From Tropheryma whipplei str. Twist (lineage in GTDB: Bacteria > Actinomycetota > Actinomycetes > Actinomycetales > Microbacteriaceae), in NCBI RefSeq assembly GCF_000007485.1, contig NC_004572.3, forward strand, positions 434,001-498,000: a stretch of 64,000 nucleotides of DNA, read 5' to 3'. The notes under the pieces were generated by a model. The model was not told where the DNA came from. It made no database searches and saw only the letters and a list, made by a program, of their open reading frames with translations. Below are positions 16,152-27,050 of the stretch, piece by piece. Each line of letters begins with the position of its first letter. Within the stretch, counting starts at the first letter, position 1. Position numbers and translations under genes: made by a program.

Positions 16152-19100
16152 CCGCAGAGATTTTCAGCTGAACGCGCGCGGCTAGAATATAGCTCCTGCA
16201 AACTCGCGATTTCGTGCGAACCCGACTCAAGACTTATAACTGCAGCGTTCATTTCCGAAATAGTTGTGAAGACAGGGATTTCACAGGCAAGGGCGGTAAC
16301 CCTTATCTCATAGCCATCTGCAATACTGACCCCTCCAGACGGTGTGTTAATCACAAGGGAAATCCTGCCTTCCCTTATGAGGTCAACAACAGACCGGGAA
16401 GAGGTTTTTTTAGCTTCACTAAATTTCTGAATCGTAACAACATCTATACCAAACCTACGCAGAGTGTCGGCCGTACCAGATGTTGCAAATATTTTAAATC
16501 CTAATTTGTAAAACCGCATTGCCGGAAGAACAACTTTACGTTTATCGTGATCAGCAACAGACACAAAAATCGCCCCCGTGCGAGGTAATTCACTAAACGC
16601 TGCCTGTTGGCTTTTTGCAAATGCAATAGGAAATGTTGGCCCAATACCCATTACCTCGCCAGTAGACTGCATCTCCGGACCCAGTAAGGTATCCAAAAAC
16701 TCACCCGACTTTGTTCTAAAGCGCTTGAAAGGGAGAATAACTTCTTTTACCGCAATCGGATCTGTTGGGTTAAAGAACCGCATATCCCTTTGGGGTAATA
16801 AACCCTCTCTCTGCAAATCTTCTATTGTATGACCGAGCATTATCCTCGTAGCTGCTTTTGCAAGGGGAATTCCGGTGGCTTTTGAAACAAAAGGTAAAGT
16901 CCTGCTAGAGCGCGGATTAGCCTCAAGAACGTACAAAATGCCCGAAGCAATGGCAAACTGGATATTCACAGGGCCTAGAACAGAAAGTGTACGGGCGATT
17001 GCATGTGTTGTGCTAACAATTTGATTAACAATGTTTTTGCCCAAAGTTACCGGGGGAATCGTACAACTCGAGTCACCAGAATGAATACCTGCTTCCTCTA
17101 TATGCTCCATGATGCCGCCTATAAACAATTCATGCTTGTCATAGAGCGCATCAACATCTACTTCTATCGCATCAGATAAGAATTTATCAATCAGAAGCGG
17201 GTGTTCTGAATCAACCGCGTGAAAGGTGTTGAAATAATCTTCCAGAGCCTGAGAGTCATGAATAACCTTCATGCCCCGACCCCCCAGAACAAAACTTGGA
17301 CGAAGTAAAACCGGAAAACCCATTTTATTTGCAGCGATAATAGCTTCATCTTTATTACTAACAGTTCTATGCTCATAAGTCGGCAAATTGAGTGACCTTA
17401 AGAGGTTAGAAAATAGATCCCTGTTCTCGGCTAAATCAATTGACTCAGGTGATGTCCCAAGAATCGGAATACCTTCATGTTGTATGCTTTTCGCAAGACT
17501 GAGCGGAATCTGCCCACCGAGCTGGGCTATAACGCCAAGAAGATCACCATTGCGTTGTTCAACAGATATAACCTCGAGAACATCCTCCAGGGTGAGAGGT
17601 TCAAAGTATAACCGGTCGCTTGTATCGTAATCTGTTGAAACCGTTTCCGGATTACAATTAATCATCACTGTTTCGATACCCATTCCCGAGAGTGCCATTG
17701 CGGCATGAACACAGGAATAGTCAAACTCAATTCCTTGACCGATCCGGTTCGGGCCCGAACCGATAATAATTACCTTTCTGGAGGGTGATGGAATAGCCTC
17801 ATTTTCAGAGTCATAGCTCGAATAGTAATATGGGGTGACGGCGGGGAACTCGCCAGCACAAGTATCAACTGTCTTATACACGGGTACTATCCCGAGTGCG
17901 GACCGTCTTTTTCTCACATCCTCTTCATCAATTCTGAGAAGGTCAGCTATCTGCCTATCGGAAAAACCGTGCATTTTTGCACGAGATAGGCAATCCATAG
18001 AAAGATCTTTTAAAGAATCTGCCGTTTTATTTATTAAATCTATCTGAGAGACAAACCACTTATCAATCCTGGATGCCTCATGAACCTCGTCTATACTGGC
18101 GCCAAAACGAAGAGCCTGTTGTATTGCTACAAGCCTCGATGGCAGAGGGGTCCTTATGAAATCCAGGTAATACTCACGCGGGTCAGGTACATCAGAAGCA
18201 ATTGAATGCCCCGGTGATTCGAATGGCTGCCAATGAAAACACATATGGGGCTGATCAAGTGAACGCATGGCCTTTTGCAGAGCAGTTGTGAAGTTCCGCC
18301 CAATTGCCATAACTTCACCAACGGATTTCATGCTAGTTGTAAGCTCGGGATTTGCCTTTGGGAATTTTTCAAAGGCAAACAGAGGTATTTTTACAGCAAC
18401 ATAATCAAGTGACGGCTCAAAGCTTGCAAAGGTTTTTTTTGTTATATCATTTTTTATTTCGTGTAAACGGTATCCCAATGCAAGCTTTGCCGCAAGCTTT
18501 GCAATCGGAAATCCTGTTGCCTTACTTGCCAGCGCGGATGAACGAGAAACGCGGGGGTTTACCTCGATTACAACAACACGGCCGTCCGTGGGGTTTACCG
18601 CAAACTGTATATTACATCCTCCGGTATTTATCCCAATCATGCGAATAATGGCAATTGCTATGTTGCGCAAATTCTGATACTCGCGGTCAGTTAGGGTCAT
18701 TGCCGGTGCAACTGTAACCGAATCACCGGTATGGACACCAACGGGATCAATATTCTCTATTGAGCACACAATAACTGTGTTACCCGCCACGTCGCGCATG
18801 AGTTCAAGTTCATATTCTTTCCAGCCAACAATCGACTCCTCAAGAAGAACCTGGCCATTCGGACTGGCTTCAATACCCTGCTTTACAGAATCTACAAGCT
18901 CGGACTCAGTGTGAACAAGACTAGATCCAAGTCCACCCATCGTGTACGATGGCCTGATAACAAGTGGGTATCCATTTTTCTGGGCAAATAAAACGGCACC
19001 CTCTACAGAGGTTATTACTTCCGAGGTTGCCACCTCGGCGCCAGAAGAAAGAACAATGTGCCTAAACATCTCACGATTTTCCCCGCGCGCAATTACTTCC

Positions 19101-19459
19101 GGAGTGGCACCTATAAGCTGAGTTCCATATTTTTCCAAAAGACCTTTGTTGTGAAGCTGCATCGCCAGATTAAGCGCGGTTTGCCCACCAAGAGTTGGTA
19201 AAACAGCATCGGGCCGCTCTTTGTCAAGAATTGCCTCAAGGACCTCAATAGTCATTGGCTCTATATAAGTTGCATCAGAGAACTCAGGATCAGTCATAAT
19301 TGTCGCGGGATTGGAGTTAAGGAGGATAACCCTTATACCCTCTTCTTTCAACACCCTGCAAGCTTGGGTTCCTGAATAGTCAAACTCACATGCTTGACCT
19401 ATAGTTATAGGACCAGAGCCGATTACGAGAACAGATCCTATATCTCTAGGGTTCGGCAT
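16148..19459 (-). CDS. carB: Carbamoyl-phosphate synthase large subunit
   Basis: Uses ammonia from CarA with bicarbonate and two ATP to make carbamoyl phosphate. The 1103-residue length fits the two-half CarB. The first ATP-grasp half begins [20 protein letters not shown], and the second begins [22 protein letters not shown]-terminal MGS-like allosteric domain ([19 protein letters not shown]) completes it. The start overlaps carA by 14 bp. No frameshift or missing motif was noticed. Confidence 0.97.
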   Translation of the reverse strand: MPNPRDIGSVLVIGSGPITIGQACEFDYSGTQACRVLKEEGIRVILLNSNPATIMTDPEFSDATYIEPMTIEVLEAILDKERPDAVLPTLGGQTALNLAMQLHNKGLLEKYGTQLIGATPEVIARGENREMFRHIVLSSGAEVATSEVITSVEGAVLFAQKNGYPLVIRPSYTMGGLGSSLVHTESELVDSVKQGIEASPNGQVLLEESIVGWKEYELELMRDVAGNTVIVCSIENIDPVGVHTGDSVTVAPAMTLTDREYQNLRNIAIAIIRMIGINTGGCNIQFAVNPTDGRVVVIEVNPRVSRSSALASKATGFPIAKLAAKLALGYRLHEIKNDITKKTFASFEPSLDYVAVKIPLFAFEKFPKANPELTTSMKSVGEVMAIGRNFTTALQKAMRSLDQPHMCFHWQPFESPGHSIASDVPDPREYYLDFIRTPLPSRLVAIQQALRFGASIDEVHEASRIDKWFVSQIDLINKTADSLKDLSMDCLSRAKMHGFSDRQIADLLRIDEEDVRKRRSALGIVPVYKTVDTCAGEFPAVTPYYYSSYDSENEAIPSPSRKVIIIGSGPNRIGQGIEFDYSCVHAAMALSGMGIETVMINCNPETVSTDYDTSDRLYFEPLTLEDVLEVISVEQRNGDLLGVIAQLGGQIPLSLAKSIQHEGIPILGTSPESIDLAENRDLFSNLLRSLNLPTYEHRTVSNKDEAIIAANKMGFPVLLRPSFVLGGRGMKVIHDSQALEDYFNTFHAVDSEHPLLIDKFLSDAIEVDVDALYDKHELFIGGIMEHIEEAGIHSGDSSCTIPPVTLGKNIVNQIVSTTHAIARTLSVLGPVNIQFAIASGILYVLEANPRSSRTLPFVSKATGIPLAKAATRIMLGHTIEDLQREGLLPQRDMRFFNPTDPIAVKEVILPFKRFRTKSGEFLDTLLGPEMQSTGEVMGIGPTFPIAFAKSQQAAFSELPRTGAIFVSVADHDKRKVVLPAMRFYKLGFKIFATSGTADTLRRFGIDVVTIQKFSEAKKTSSRSVVDLIREGRISLVINTPSGGVSIADGYEIRVTALACEIPVFTTISEMNAAVISLESGSHEIASLQELYSSRARSAENLCG

Positions 19460-20591
19460 TGTATCTTCGCTCTAGGTGTCCTTCGACCATTCTTCTAAAT
19501 TCACGAAAAAGATAGCGCGAGTCATGCGGGCCGGCACAAGATTCCGGATGATACTGGACTGACATGGCGGGAATATCAAGGCATCTTATGCCTTCAACTT
19601 CATAATCATTAAGACAATAATGAGATACTTCGACCCGTCCAAAATTCAGAGGTGAAACAGAAATACGATCGATTGGCATATCAACCGAGAATCCATGATT
19701 TTGAGATGTTATCTCAACCTGTTTTGTTGCCCTGTTGAAAACGGGTTGGTTGATCCCCCTGTGCCCAAAGAGAAGCTTCTTGGTTTCAAAACCCAAGGCT
19801 CTGGCCAGCAATTGATTCCCAAAGCAAATACCAAAGTAGGGCAGACCCGCTCTCAACAGACTGCGCAAGAGATCGACCTGGGTACCACTCGCCGCGGGAT
19901 CACCGGGTCCATTTGAGTAAAATATCGCATCAGGTTTGATCTGCATAGCCTCATCAAAGGAAATATTATGAGGCATAAGCCAAATATCGAACCCCTGCTC
20001 TAGAAGTAAATTGATGGTACTTTTTTTCACTCCGAGATCTAAGACAAGAAGAGTTGCAAAATGGGACTCGGAACTGATAAACCTGCGCGATGTTGTGGAC
20101 ACCTCGGATGTTAGAGAACGCATATGCATTGACTGCGTTCCCCTTATCTGATCCACCAAATCGGGCAAAGGTCGGTCCGGTTGCGAGAATATACCGGCAC
20201 GCATGGCGCCTGATGTGCGTAATTTTCTAACAATAGCGCGCGTATCCACCTCAGAAATTCCGATAACTCCCTCACTAGCAAGGGCTTTTGCCAAATCCAT
20301 TTTGGCAAGAAAACTGGATGCGATTGGGGATGGATCCCTTATAACAACCCCACTTGGCCACATTCTGTCCGATTCGTTATCAAAATCATTAATACCTGTG
20401 TTACCCACATGCACAGCTGTCATAACAAGAATTTGCGCTGTGTAACTCGGGTCTGTAAAAACTTCCTGATACCCGGTCATGCATGTCGAAAAAACGGCCT
20501 CGCCAAATGCAGTACCAACAGCACCAAATGGAACACCTTCAAAACAAGAACCATCTTCCATTACGAATACCGCAGACCGAAAGCTAAGCAC
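19446..20591 (-). CDS. carA: Carbamoyl-phosphate synthase small subunit (glutaminase)
   Basis: Provides ammonia from glutamine to CarB. The 381-residue sequence has the N-terminal small domain ([18 protein letters not shown]) and a class I amidotransferase domain with the nucleophile in [16 protein letters not shown] and the His-Glu pair in [12 protein letters not shown]. The GNQ form instead of GHQ is also usual in actinobacterial CarA. It is coupled to carB by overlap and follows pyrC by 41 bp. Confidence 0.96.
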   Translation of the reverse strand: MLSFRSAVFVMEDGSCFEGVPFGAVGTAFGEAVFSTCMTGYQEVFTDPSYTAQILVMTAVHVGNTGINDFDNESDRMWPSGVVIRDPSPIASSFLAKMDLAKALASEGVIGISEVDTRAIVRKLRTSGAMRAGIFSQPDRPLPDLVDQIRGTQSMHMRSLTSEVSTTSRRFISSESHFATLLVLDLGVKKSTINLLLEQGFDIWLMPHNISFDEAMQIKPDAIFYSNGPGDPAASGTQVDLLRSLLRAGLPYFGICFGNQLLARALGFETKKLLFGHRGINQPVFNRATKQVEITSQNHGFSVDMPIDRISVSPLNFGRVEVSHYCLNDYEVEGIRCLDIPAMSVQYHPESCAGPHDSRYLFREFRRMVEGHLERRYNAEP

Positions 20592-20632
20592 GCCTATTTT
20601 TAAACCTCACAAAAGCAGAAGACAATCTTGCC

Positions 20633-21919
20633 CTAGTTTTCAAAAACAAGTCTACCCTCATAAAAGGTGTACATAACCTTCCCCGGTAAGTTCATCCCGG
20701 CATATGGAGAATTTACACTCGGACCTAAAGAATCATCAAATGTTACGAATCGTGTCACGTCAGGGTTGTAAAGAAAAAAATTAGCCGCGGAACCTTCTTT
20801 AACTGTATTAGGTGTCATACCAAGAATTTCAGCAGGTTTGTTTGACATTATCCGCACAACTTCTGGCCAAGTTAGATGCCCGGAGTTAACAAAAATTTTT
20901 TGGATCACTGAAACTGAAAACTCTAAACCGGTCATGCCGTTTGGCGCAGAATGCCAAAAGGGACTTTTATTCCTGTGCGGAGCATGGTCAGTTGCAACAA
21001 CATCAATCACGCCCCGAATAAGAGCGTCTCGTAAACATTCCACACTCTCTTTTGATCGAAGTGGTGGGTTCACCTTGAATCGAGTATCTCCTGTCATTAC
21101 GAGGGAGTCATAAAACAAGAGATGATGCGGAGTAACCTCAGCTGTTACTTGAACACCAAGACTCTTACCCCAGGCTATTGCATAAACGCTTTCCTGTGAT
21201 GAAACATGGCACACATGAAGCCGTGCATTTGCTGCACGGGCAAGCAGGATATCACGGGCAACTATTGTACTTTCAGCAATTGAAGGCCATAGACTCTTGG
21301 GTGCAACTATTGGGCCTTGTGTGTCCCCTTGAGCACTTTTTGTCAATGTGGGATCCTGAGCATGTTGGGCAATTACACAATTATTTCTCCCCGCAAAAGA
21401 TAGTGCTTGATGCATAATCCCGGGGTCATGCACACAATTTCCATCATCGCTGAATATATTTACACCGGCATCCAGCAGAGAGTGCATATCAGTAATTTCA
21501 TTACCCCTTAGTCCCTTTGTTACAGCGCCCACCGGCCGAATATCACATACCGCATCCTCTTTTGCAATGGCCTTCAGGATATTTACGGCCTCTGGCGAGT
21601 CTTGCACGGGATGCATATTTGGCATCGACGAGACTGTTGTATATCCACCTGCAATAGCTGCACTGGTAACATCCCTTATGGAACCATCACGGGAATTTCG
21701 CAAGTGAGTATGCAGGTCAACAAGACCAGGAAGGGCAATAAACCCTTCAGCGTCTATAACCCGACATGAAGCCTTATCAGTATTTTTTGTAGATAAAAAC
21801 TGATGCTCCTCAATGTCTTTGCAAATAATCTCCTGGATAAGACCACCAGACAAAAACAATGTTCTCGCGCCAAGCCCTGGCAGTGTTACATTTTTTATAA
21901 AAAAAGATTGGCGGGTCAC
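20633..21919 (-). CDS. pyrC: Dihydroorotase
   Basis: Cyclises carbamoyl-aspartate to dihydroorotate. The 428-residue class I type amidohydrolase has metal-binding GLVDLHTHLR at residues 65-74, FSDDG, AQHAQD, LHVCHVS and the metal Asp in ATDHAPH. It is directly followed by carA and carB. Upstream only 12 bp separate it from efp, although pyrR and pyrB usually precede pyrC in relatives, so aspartate transcarbamylase must be encoded elsewhere or be missing. Confidence 0.95.
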   Translation of the reverse strand: MTRQSFFIKNVTLPGLGARTLFLSGGLIQEIICKDIEEHQFLSTKNTDKASCRVIDAEGFIALPGLVDLHTHLRNSRDGSIRDVTSAAIAGGYTTVSSMPNMHPVQDSPEAVNILKAIAKEDAVCDIRPVGAVTKGLRGNEITDMHSLLDAGVNIFSDDGNCVHDPGIMHQALSFAGRNNCVIAQHAQDPTLTKSAQGDTQGPIVAPKSLWPSIAESTIVARDILLARAANARLHVCHVSSQESVYAIAWGKSLGVQVTAEVTPHHLLFYDSLVMTGDTRFKVNPPLRSKESVECLRDALIRGVIDVVATDHAPHRNKSPFWHSAPNGMTGLEFSVSVIQKIFVNSGHLTWPEVVRIMSNKPAEILGMTPNTVKEGSAANFFLYNPDVTRFVTFDDSLGPSVNSPYAGMNLPGKVMYTFYEGRLVFEN

Positions 21920-21931
21920 AATTTAATATCC

Positions 21932-22489
21932 TCATGCTTTGCCGATATATGCCCCCGTGCGGGTATCGACTCTTATACGAGTCCCGACAGTAATAAAGAG
22001 TGGAACCTGAATCTGATAACCAGTCTCAAGGGTTGCAGGTTTAGTTCCACCTGTTGAACGGTCCGCCTGAACGCCAGGTTCTGTATGCGTAACTGCAAGC
22101 ACAACAGACGGAGGCAAATCAACATACAGAGGCGCATTATTATGTGTCGCGATAACAACTTTCTGATTATCGGAAAGATAGTTTGCAGCAGAAGCAACCT
22201 GAGAGGCAGTTAGGCGTATCTGATCGTAATCAGCAAGATCCATAAACACGAAACTATCAGCATCACGATACAGATAGGTGCAATCACGCCTATCAACATT
22301 CTCAAGAACAACGCTGGCACCTGCATTAAATGTTTTATCAACAACCTTTCCAGTCAGAATATTTTTCAGTTTTGTCCTAACAAATGCACCACCCTTCCCG
22401 GGCTTTACATGCTGAAATTCGATCACTGTATTCAGTTGCCCATTTATATTGAGAACAACACCATTACGGATATCGGAAGTTGACGCCAC
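21932..22489 (-). CDS. efp: Translation elongation factor P
   Basis: EF-P relieves ribosome stalling at polyproline stretches. The 185-residue, three-domain protein begins [16 protein letters not shown], carries the loop [17 protein letters not shown] with the functional Lys, continues [14 protein letters not shown], and ends with the conserved [20 protein letters not shown]. It follows aroQ by 24 bp. The typical actinobacterial order aroB-aroQ-efp is preserved. Confidence 0.97.
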   Translation of the reverse strand: MASTSDIRNGVVLNINGQLNTVIEFQHVKPGKGGAFVRTKLKNILTGKVVDKTFNAGASVVLENVDRRDCTYLYRDADSFVFMDLADYDQIRLTASQVASAANYLSDNQKVVIATHNNAPLYVDLPPSVVLAVTHTEPGVQADRSTGGTKPATLETGYQIQVPLFITVGTRIRVDTRTGAYIGKA

Positions 22490-22513
22490 AATCCCCTTTC
22501 AAATGCCCAACAC

Positions 22514-22963
22514 CTAACGTGCTATCTTTCGTACGATATGGTCAAGGGCAAGTCTATACGAATCAACCCCCAGCCCTGAAACCTGTGCGTTAACAACACG
22601 GGATATAACATTTTTGTGCCTAAAACTCTCCCTGGCATACGGATTTGAAAGATGAACCTCAATAACTGCAATACCCCGCTCCCGTAGCAAAATAAGAGCA
22701 TCGCTAAGAGAATAGCTGTAGTGTGTAAAAGCCGCAGGATTGATAATTACACCACAGGCATCCTGTCTTGCCTGATAAATGTAATCTAGCATCTCTGCCT
22801 CATCATTTGTCTGATAAAAAAGTAATTCAATAACATCATTGGAAAATTCAGTCAGCTCTTGTTTTATCTGTTCCAGAGTTATCGTGCCGTATATTTCAGG
22901 CTGACGACTGCCAAGCATAGCAAGATTCGGTCCATTGAGAATATAGATTTTCTTCTTACTCAC
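22514..22963 (-). CDS. aroQ: 3-dehydroquinate dehydratase, type II
   Basis: Third step of the shikimate pathway. The type II signature is YILNGPNLAMLGSRQPEIYG, with the catalytic Tyr in EIYG. Also visible are INPAAFTHYSYSLSDAL and VEVHLSNPYARESFRH. A GTG at 22963 with GGAG about 6 nt upstream gives a 149-residue protein of usual length. An ATG at 23002 would add 13 atypical residues. It lies between aroB and efp. Confidence 0.93.
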   Translation of the reverse strand: MSKKKIYILNGPNLAMLGSRQPEIYGTITLEQIKQELTEFSNDVIELLFYQTNDEAEMLDYIYQARQDACGVIINPAAFTHYSYSLSDALILLRERGIAVIEVHLSNPYARESFRHKNVISRVVNAQVSGLGVDSYRLALDHIVRKIAR

Positions 22964-23046
22964 ACATCTCCACTTGGTTATCCTGGAATTTCGCCACTGC
23001 AAACACCCTTTATGTATACGATAAAGGATCTGAACAATATACGCCC

Positions 23047-24189
23047 CTATTGAGGAAACATGGCTTCATACGCTTTAAGCAATACCGTATGAGAAACCGA
23101 ACTGATAAAAGGATTTGCGATTTCACGTAGTAAAACTAGTTTACTCTGCGTACTGATTTGAGGCATCTCTCGTGAATCTTTGTCGCTATCCGTATCATTG
23201 CTCTGCATATTCTTTTTATCACGCTGCATGTAGGGAGTAATGTTGCGCCACTGAACCTCAGGTGGACAAATTGGCAAGCCGTATGTTTCAAGAATTCGCT
23301 CATGTCTCGTCAAAATATTTCTGCCAATTAAACCCTTTGCAAAAGCAACCTGTGCTGCATACACCATGCCGATGGATACCGCCTGACCGTGAGGCAGCTT
23401 ATGAGAGGTGGCTGCCTCAAGGGCATGAGCTAATGTATGACCATAATTCAAAAATTGCCTCTTATGCGTATCTCTAAAATCAGAGTCAACCATTGTGATT
23501 TTTACAGATACTGCTTTATGAATCAATTCTTCAAGGAGTTTCGGCGGTAAAGTTTCTGCACATACGCGCTGCGAGCAATCCATATGGTCTTGCGCGTTGT
23601 GTTCCAGAATGCTGAGGATACTCTCATCCTGTATAAACCCACATTTTATTATCTCTGCAAGACCTGATTTTAAATGCTCCTCATTGAGGGTTGTTAGCAT
23701 TGAAGGATCGCACAAAACAATATATGGGGAATAAAAGGAACCAACAAGGTTCTTACCCTCTTTAAGGTTTATTCCCGTTTTTCCACCAATAGCCGCATCA
23801 ACCATGCCAACAAGAGTTGTGGGAATATGTATAACCTTTATCCCCCGCAAATAGGACGATGCTACAAATCCAGACAGGTCTGAGGCTGCCCCACCACCGC
23901 AGCTTACGATCAGATCGGAGCGAGTGAAATTATTTTGAGCAAGAAATCTCCAACACTGCTCGGCTACACCAAGTTGCTTTGCTGATTCTGAATCTGGAAT
24001 CAAGTATCGATAACACTGAACCCCCGAAGCAGCAGAAAAAATTGGTAACACCTGTGAAACAGAATCCTGGTACATAATAAGAATGCGGCGTGTCCCGGAT
24101 GGTATGTATTTGAACACATTTGACACGCTTGTAAACAAGATCTGGCAAGTTTCCGTGCTGTGCGTTGTCAACGAGTACTTCTTCATCAC
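23047..24189 (-). CDS. aroB: 3-dehydroquinate synthase
   Basis: NAD-dependent cyclisation of DAHP to 3-dehydroquinate. The 380-residue protein has the cofactor loop SCGGGAASDLSGFVASSYLR, PTTLVGMVDAAIGGKTGINL, the metal-binding Glu and His segments GLAEIIKCG and NYGHTLAHALEAATSHKLPHG, and RDKKN. A non-conserved, polar segment (MQSNDTDSDKDSREMPQIST) after RDKKN is longer than usual and probably forms a surface loop. Confidence 0.95.
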   Translation of the reverse strand: MMKKYSLTTHSTETCQILFTSVSNVFKYIPSGTRRILIMYQDSVSQVLPIFSAASGVQCYRYLIPDSESAKQLGVAEQCWRFLAQNNFTRSDLIVSCGGGAASDLSGFVASSYLRGIKVIHIPTTLVGMVDAAIGGKTGINLKEGKNLVGSFYSPYIVLCDPSMLTTLNEEHLKSGLAEIIKCGFIQDESILSILEHNAQDHMDCSQRVCAETLPPKLLEELIHKAVSVKITMVDSDFRDTHKRQFLNYGHTLAHALEAATSHKLPHGQAVSIGMVYAAQVAFAKGLIGRNILTRHERILETYGLPICPPEVQWRNITPYMQRDKKNMQSNDTDSDKDSREMPQISTQSKLVLLREIANPFISSVSHTVLLKAYEAMFPQ

Positions 24190-24248
24190 AAGATTCCGCC
24201 TTTACAACCTACCTTGCGGCAAGACAACAGTAAAATCTAGGCACGGTA

Positions 24249-24758
24249 TCAGAATTCTCGATGCCAAGAGCGATTGTAAATAAACCGTACAAGTTGATCT
24301 GCTAAAGATATCGGACTGCTCTTATTGACATCAAATTCAATATCTGCCAGTTTTGAATAAATATCTTTTCGTTTGTTGTACACAGCAATCCATGATTCAA
24401 TATCACCCGTTACGGGACGTGTGTCAAAACAAAGGCGTGGAGCGACATTATCGCATGAGGTGCGCAAAAAAATAACTAAATGCCTGGATATGTACCTCTG
24501 ATTTTCCTTTCGCTGAACACACCCTGCACCAGTTGCGACAACACCCCCGCGAGAGAGGGCATTTCGCAAGCAGATGGACTCAGCATCTCTAAACTGACTT
24601 TCGCAGGTTAAAAGCAGTTCTTTCACGGGTCCAAAAAATTTTTCCACTAGAAAATCTGTATCGTTAAAGATTACCCGAAGGCGCTTTGCAACAAGACCCC
24701 CCAAAAGGGTTTTCCCGACGGCAGGAGGACCAATTAGTACGATAGCCATTGATTCCAA
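24249..24758 (-). CDS. aroK: Shikimate kinase
   Basis: Phosphorylates shikimate with ATP. The sequence has P-loop IGPPAVGKTLLG near the N-terminus, the shikimate-binding FNDTDFLVEKFFG and FRDAESICLRNAL, and Walker-B-like ATGAGCV. At 169 residues it is of normal length. The start may be the ATG at 24758 or the one at 24749 (MAIVLIGPP), which is closer to family starts. It follows aroC by 21 bp. Confidence 0.93.
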   Translation of the reverse strand: MESMAIVLIGPPAVGKTLLGGLVAKRLRVIFNDTDFLVEKFFGPVKELLLTCESQFRDAESICLRNALSRGGVVATGAGCVQRKENQRYISRHLVIFLRTSCDNVAPRLCFDTRPVTGDIESWIAVYNKRKDIYSKLADIEFDVNKSSPISLADQLVRFIYNRSWHREF

Positions 24759-24779
24759 TTAATCCGATTACGGCCGAAG

Positions 24780-25982
24780 CTATCTTTCTATGACAGACAT
24801 GAGATTTTTTGGAATAGAGTTAAGATAACCAGAGAAATTCCGCTTTATTTCACAAAGCGAATCTCCGCCAAATTTATCCAAGATTGCGCAAGATATCGTG
24901 AGTGCAACCATTGATTCTCCAACAACTGCCGCCGCAGGAACAGCACAAATATCAGATCTTTGATGATCGGCATTAGCCGGTTGGCGTGTAGAAATATCAA
25001 CAGTTTTTAGTGCACGAGGGACAGTCGATATAGGTTTCATGCTGCCACTGATCCTCAAAGCAGATCCGGTTGTTACACCACCCTCAACTCCCCCGCTGTG
25101 ATTTGACATGCGCGTTAGTAAACCACTCTCAAGCACAATTTGATCATGTGCCTCTGACCCAGGCAGAGCGGAGATCGCAAGTCCGTCACCAATCTCAACC
25201 GCTTTTACTGCTTGAATGCTCATAATAGCTGCTGAAAGCATCGCGTCAAGGCGTCTATCCCAATGCACATAGCTTCCCAGGCCGGGAGGGAGGCCATAGG
25301 CCAAAACTTCAAAAACACCACCAAGGGTATCGCCACACCGCTTGATTCGGTGAAGCTCATCTTTCATTTTCTCAGATGTGTTCTTGTCAAAACACCGAAC
25401 AGGACTAGAGTCTATTGCTTCTAAATCACAAAATCTCGGATACGCGCCCTGTTCATAATCAATTTTTATGGAACCAATTTGCTTTACGTGGCTTAGGATA
25501 AAAATGTCCAGTTGTTGCAAAAAGGCCTTTGCAACGGCCCCACATGCAACCCTCGCGGCTGTCTCGCGAGCGCTGGCTCTTTCAAGAACAAGACGTGAAT
25601 TTTGAAAACCATATTTTTGCATACCGACCAGATCGGCATGGCCTGGCCGCGGCTTATAGAGACCCTGAGCCCTTTTTGCATCAGACATATCTGATTTACA
25701 AGGCACTTCCGGGGTCATAATCTTTTCCCATTTACCCCACTCAGAATTAGTTATCCTAATCGCAACTGGACTACCAAGGGTTGAGCCATGTAACACACCG
25801 GCCGATAGCGTAACTAGATCTTTCTCAAATTTTTGCCTTGCACTGCGCCCAAATCCCAGCCTGCGCCTTGACAGTTCATTGCCTATGTGCTCGAGAGAAA
25901 CCGGTATGCCTGCCGGTAGCCCCTCAAGGATGGCAACAAGCTCCATCCCGTGTGACTCGCCAGCAGTAAACCAACGTAACAT
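24780..25982 (-). CDS. aroC: Chorismate synthase
   Basis: Last step of the shikimate pathway; requires reduced flavin. The 400-residue protein begins [20 protein letters not shown] (typical LR..TAGESHG start) and continues [10 protein letters not shown]. It includes [45 protein letters not shown] and the C-terminal [12 protein letters not shown] segment. It lies downstream of aroE, separated by a 120-bp gap with no recognised feature. Confidence 0.97.
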
Positions 25983-26102
25983 TGCAATAAGTTTATCGTG
26001 ATGTAACTTATCCGGCGAAGATATTTGGTAATTCAGAGTGAGTCATAAAAATACTTGCAATCCTGGGATGAATAAACCTGGACCTAGCATTGAAAGGAAA
26101 CT

Positions 26103-27050
26103 CTAGCAAGTCACAATCCTTGCGTACAATGTGTCTCTTAGAAGACATTCCATCTCCTGAGTGAGTTGAGTAAAACAAAAAAGGCTAATTTGGGCAATAG
26201 CTTGTTCAACAAGCATAAGACGCCCAGAAACCACCCTGTCGGTCGGCCAAGAGCGCGCAATACCGGTCGGCCAAGGATTGTAATTTACATCAAACAAGGT
26301 GCCACGGACAGATCGCGGAATTGGCAACACCACGTCAGATGGCAGAGTGCTTATTACACAGGAAAAGTTACCTTTGAATGTGCTAATTGGCAGAATGTCA
26401 AGATCAAGGCAAAGCTTTTTTTGCATGCCTTTTGCTGCAGATAGATTCCTTGCATAAATAACCGTGTTACCAGTACAAGATAGCTCTTCCAGGGCAAGCA
26501 GAACAGATGCGGCAGTTGCCCCGCAGCCCAGTATAGCAACTTCGGAGCAATCAAGGCCGTAGTGAAAAATAGTCCTAGTTATGCCGTATACATCTGTGTT
26601 ATACGCAGTAAGGATCCTTGAGGATAAATCCCGGGGGTCTGGCATATGTTCTGAGTCAGACGGGATTTGCGTGTTCGGGTCAAGTAACTGTGACTTGCCA
26701 AAAAATGTTTTTTGATCCGGACTGATCCTGGAAAGATATTGATCTGTAAGACCTACACGTTCTTCGCTGTGTGACTCAAAAACAAGAGTATTTGCAACCC
26801 CACAGCGCCGTACCAGATTAGACAGGCGATCGGCACAGGTCGCTGCGAGGAATTTCAAGGGCATGGTAACCGAAAGCCCCCGATAATCTTCATCAATAAT
26901 TTTAGAAACAAAATCACGGAACCCATCGATTGTCATTTCTTTTGCGACATACCGGAAGGGTAAACCTAACAGGTCATATGCCAAAGAATGAATTTTTGGA
27001 GACAAAGAATGGGAGACCGGAAGGCCCAAAACAGCATTTGTAAACAGCAA
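26103..27050 (-). CDS. aroE: Shikimate dehydrogenase with an internal insertion
   Basis: Reduces 3-dehydroshikimate with NADPH. The N-terminal substrate domain has LGLPVSHSLSPKIHSLAY and GLSVTMPLK (catalytic Lys), and the NADP domain has VAILGCGATAASVLLAL. Between VANTLVFES (about residue 93) and the conserved NTDVYGI (151-157) there are about 45 extra, polar residues where most AroE proteins have a short turn, making the protein 315 residues instead of about 270-290. The mltG stop directly abuts the start. Confidence 0.92.
   Translation of the reverse strand: MLFTNAVLGLPVSHSLSPKIHSLAYDLLGLPFRYVAKEMTIDGFRDFVSKIIDEDYRGLSVTMPLKFLAATCADRLSNLVRRCGVANTLVFESHSEERVGLTDQYLSRISPDQKTFFGKSQLLDPNTQIPSDSEHMPDPRDLSSRILTAYNTDVYGITRTIFHYGLDCSEVAILGCGATAASVLLALEELSCTGNTVIYARNLSAAKGMQKKLCLDLDILPISTFKGNFSCVISTLPSDVVLPIPRSVRGTLFDVNYNPWPTGIARSWPTDRVVSGRLMLVEQAIAQISLFCFTQLTQEMECLLRDTLYARIVTC

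Noticed and set aside
19446-20591. GNQ in place of GHQ near the CarA nucleophile as a possible loss of activity
   Set aside because: The same GICFGNQ form is normal in actinobacterial CarA proteins.
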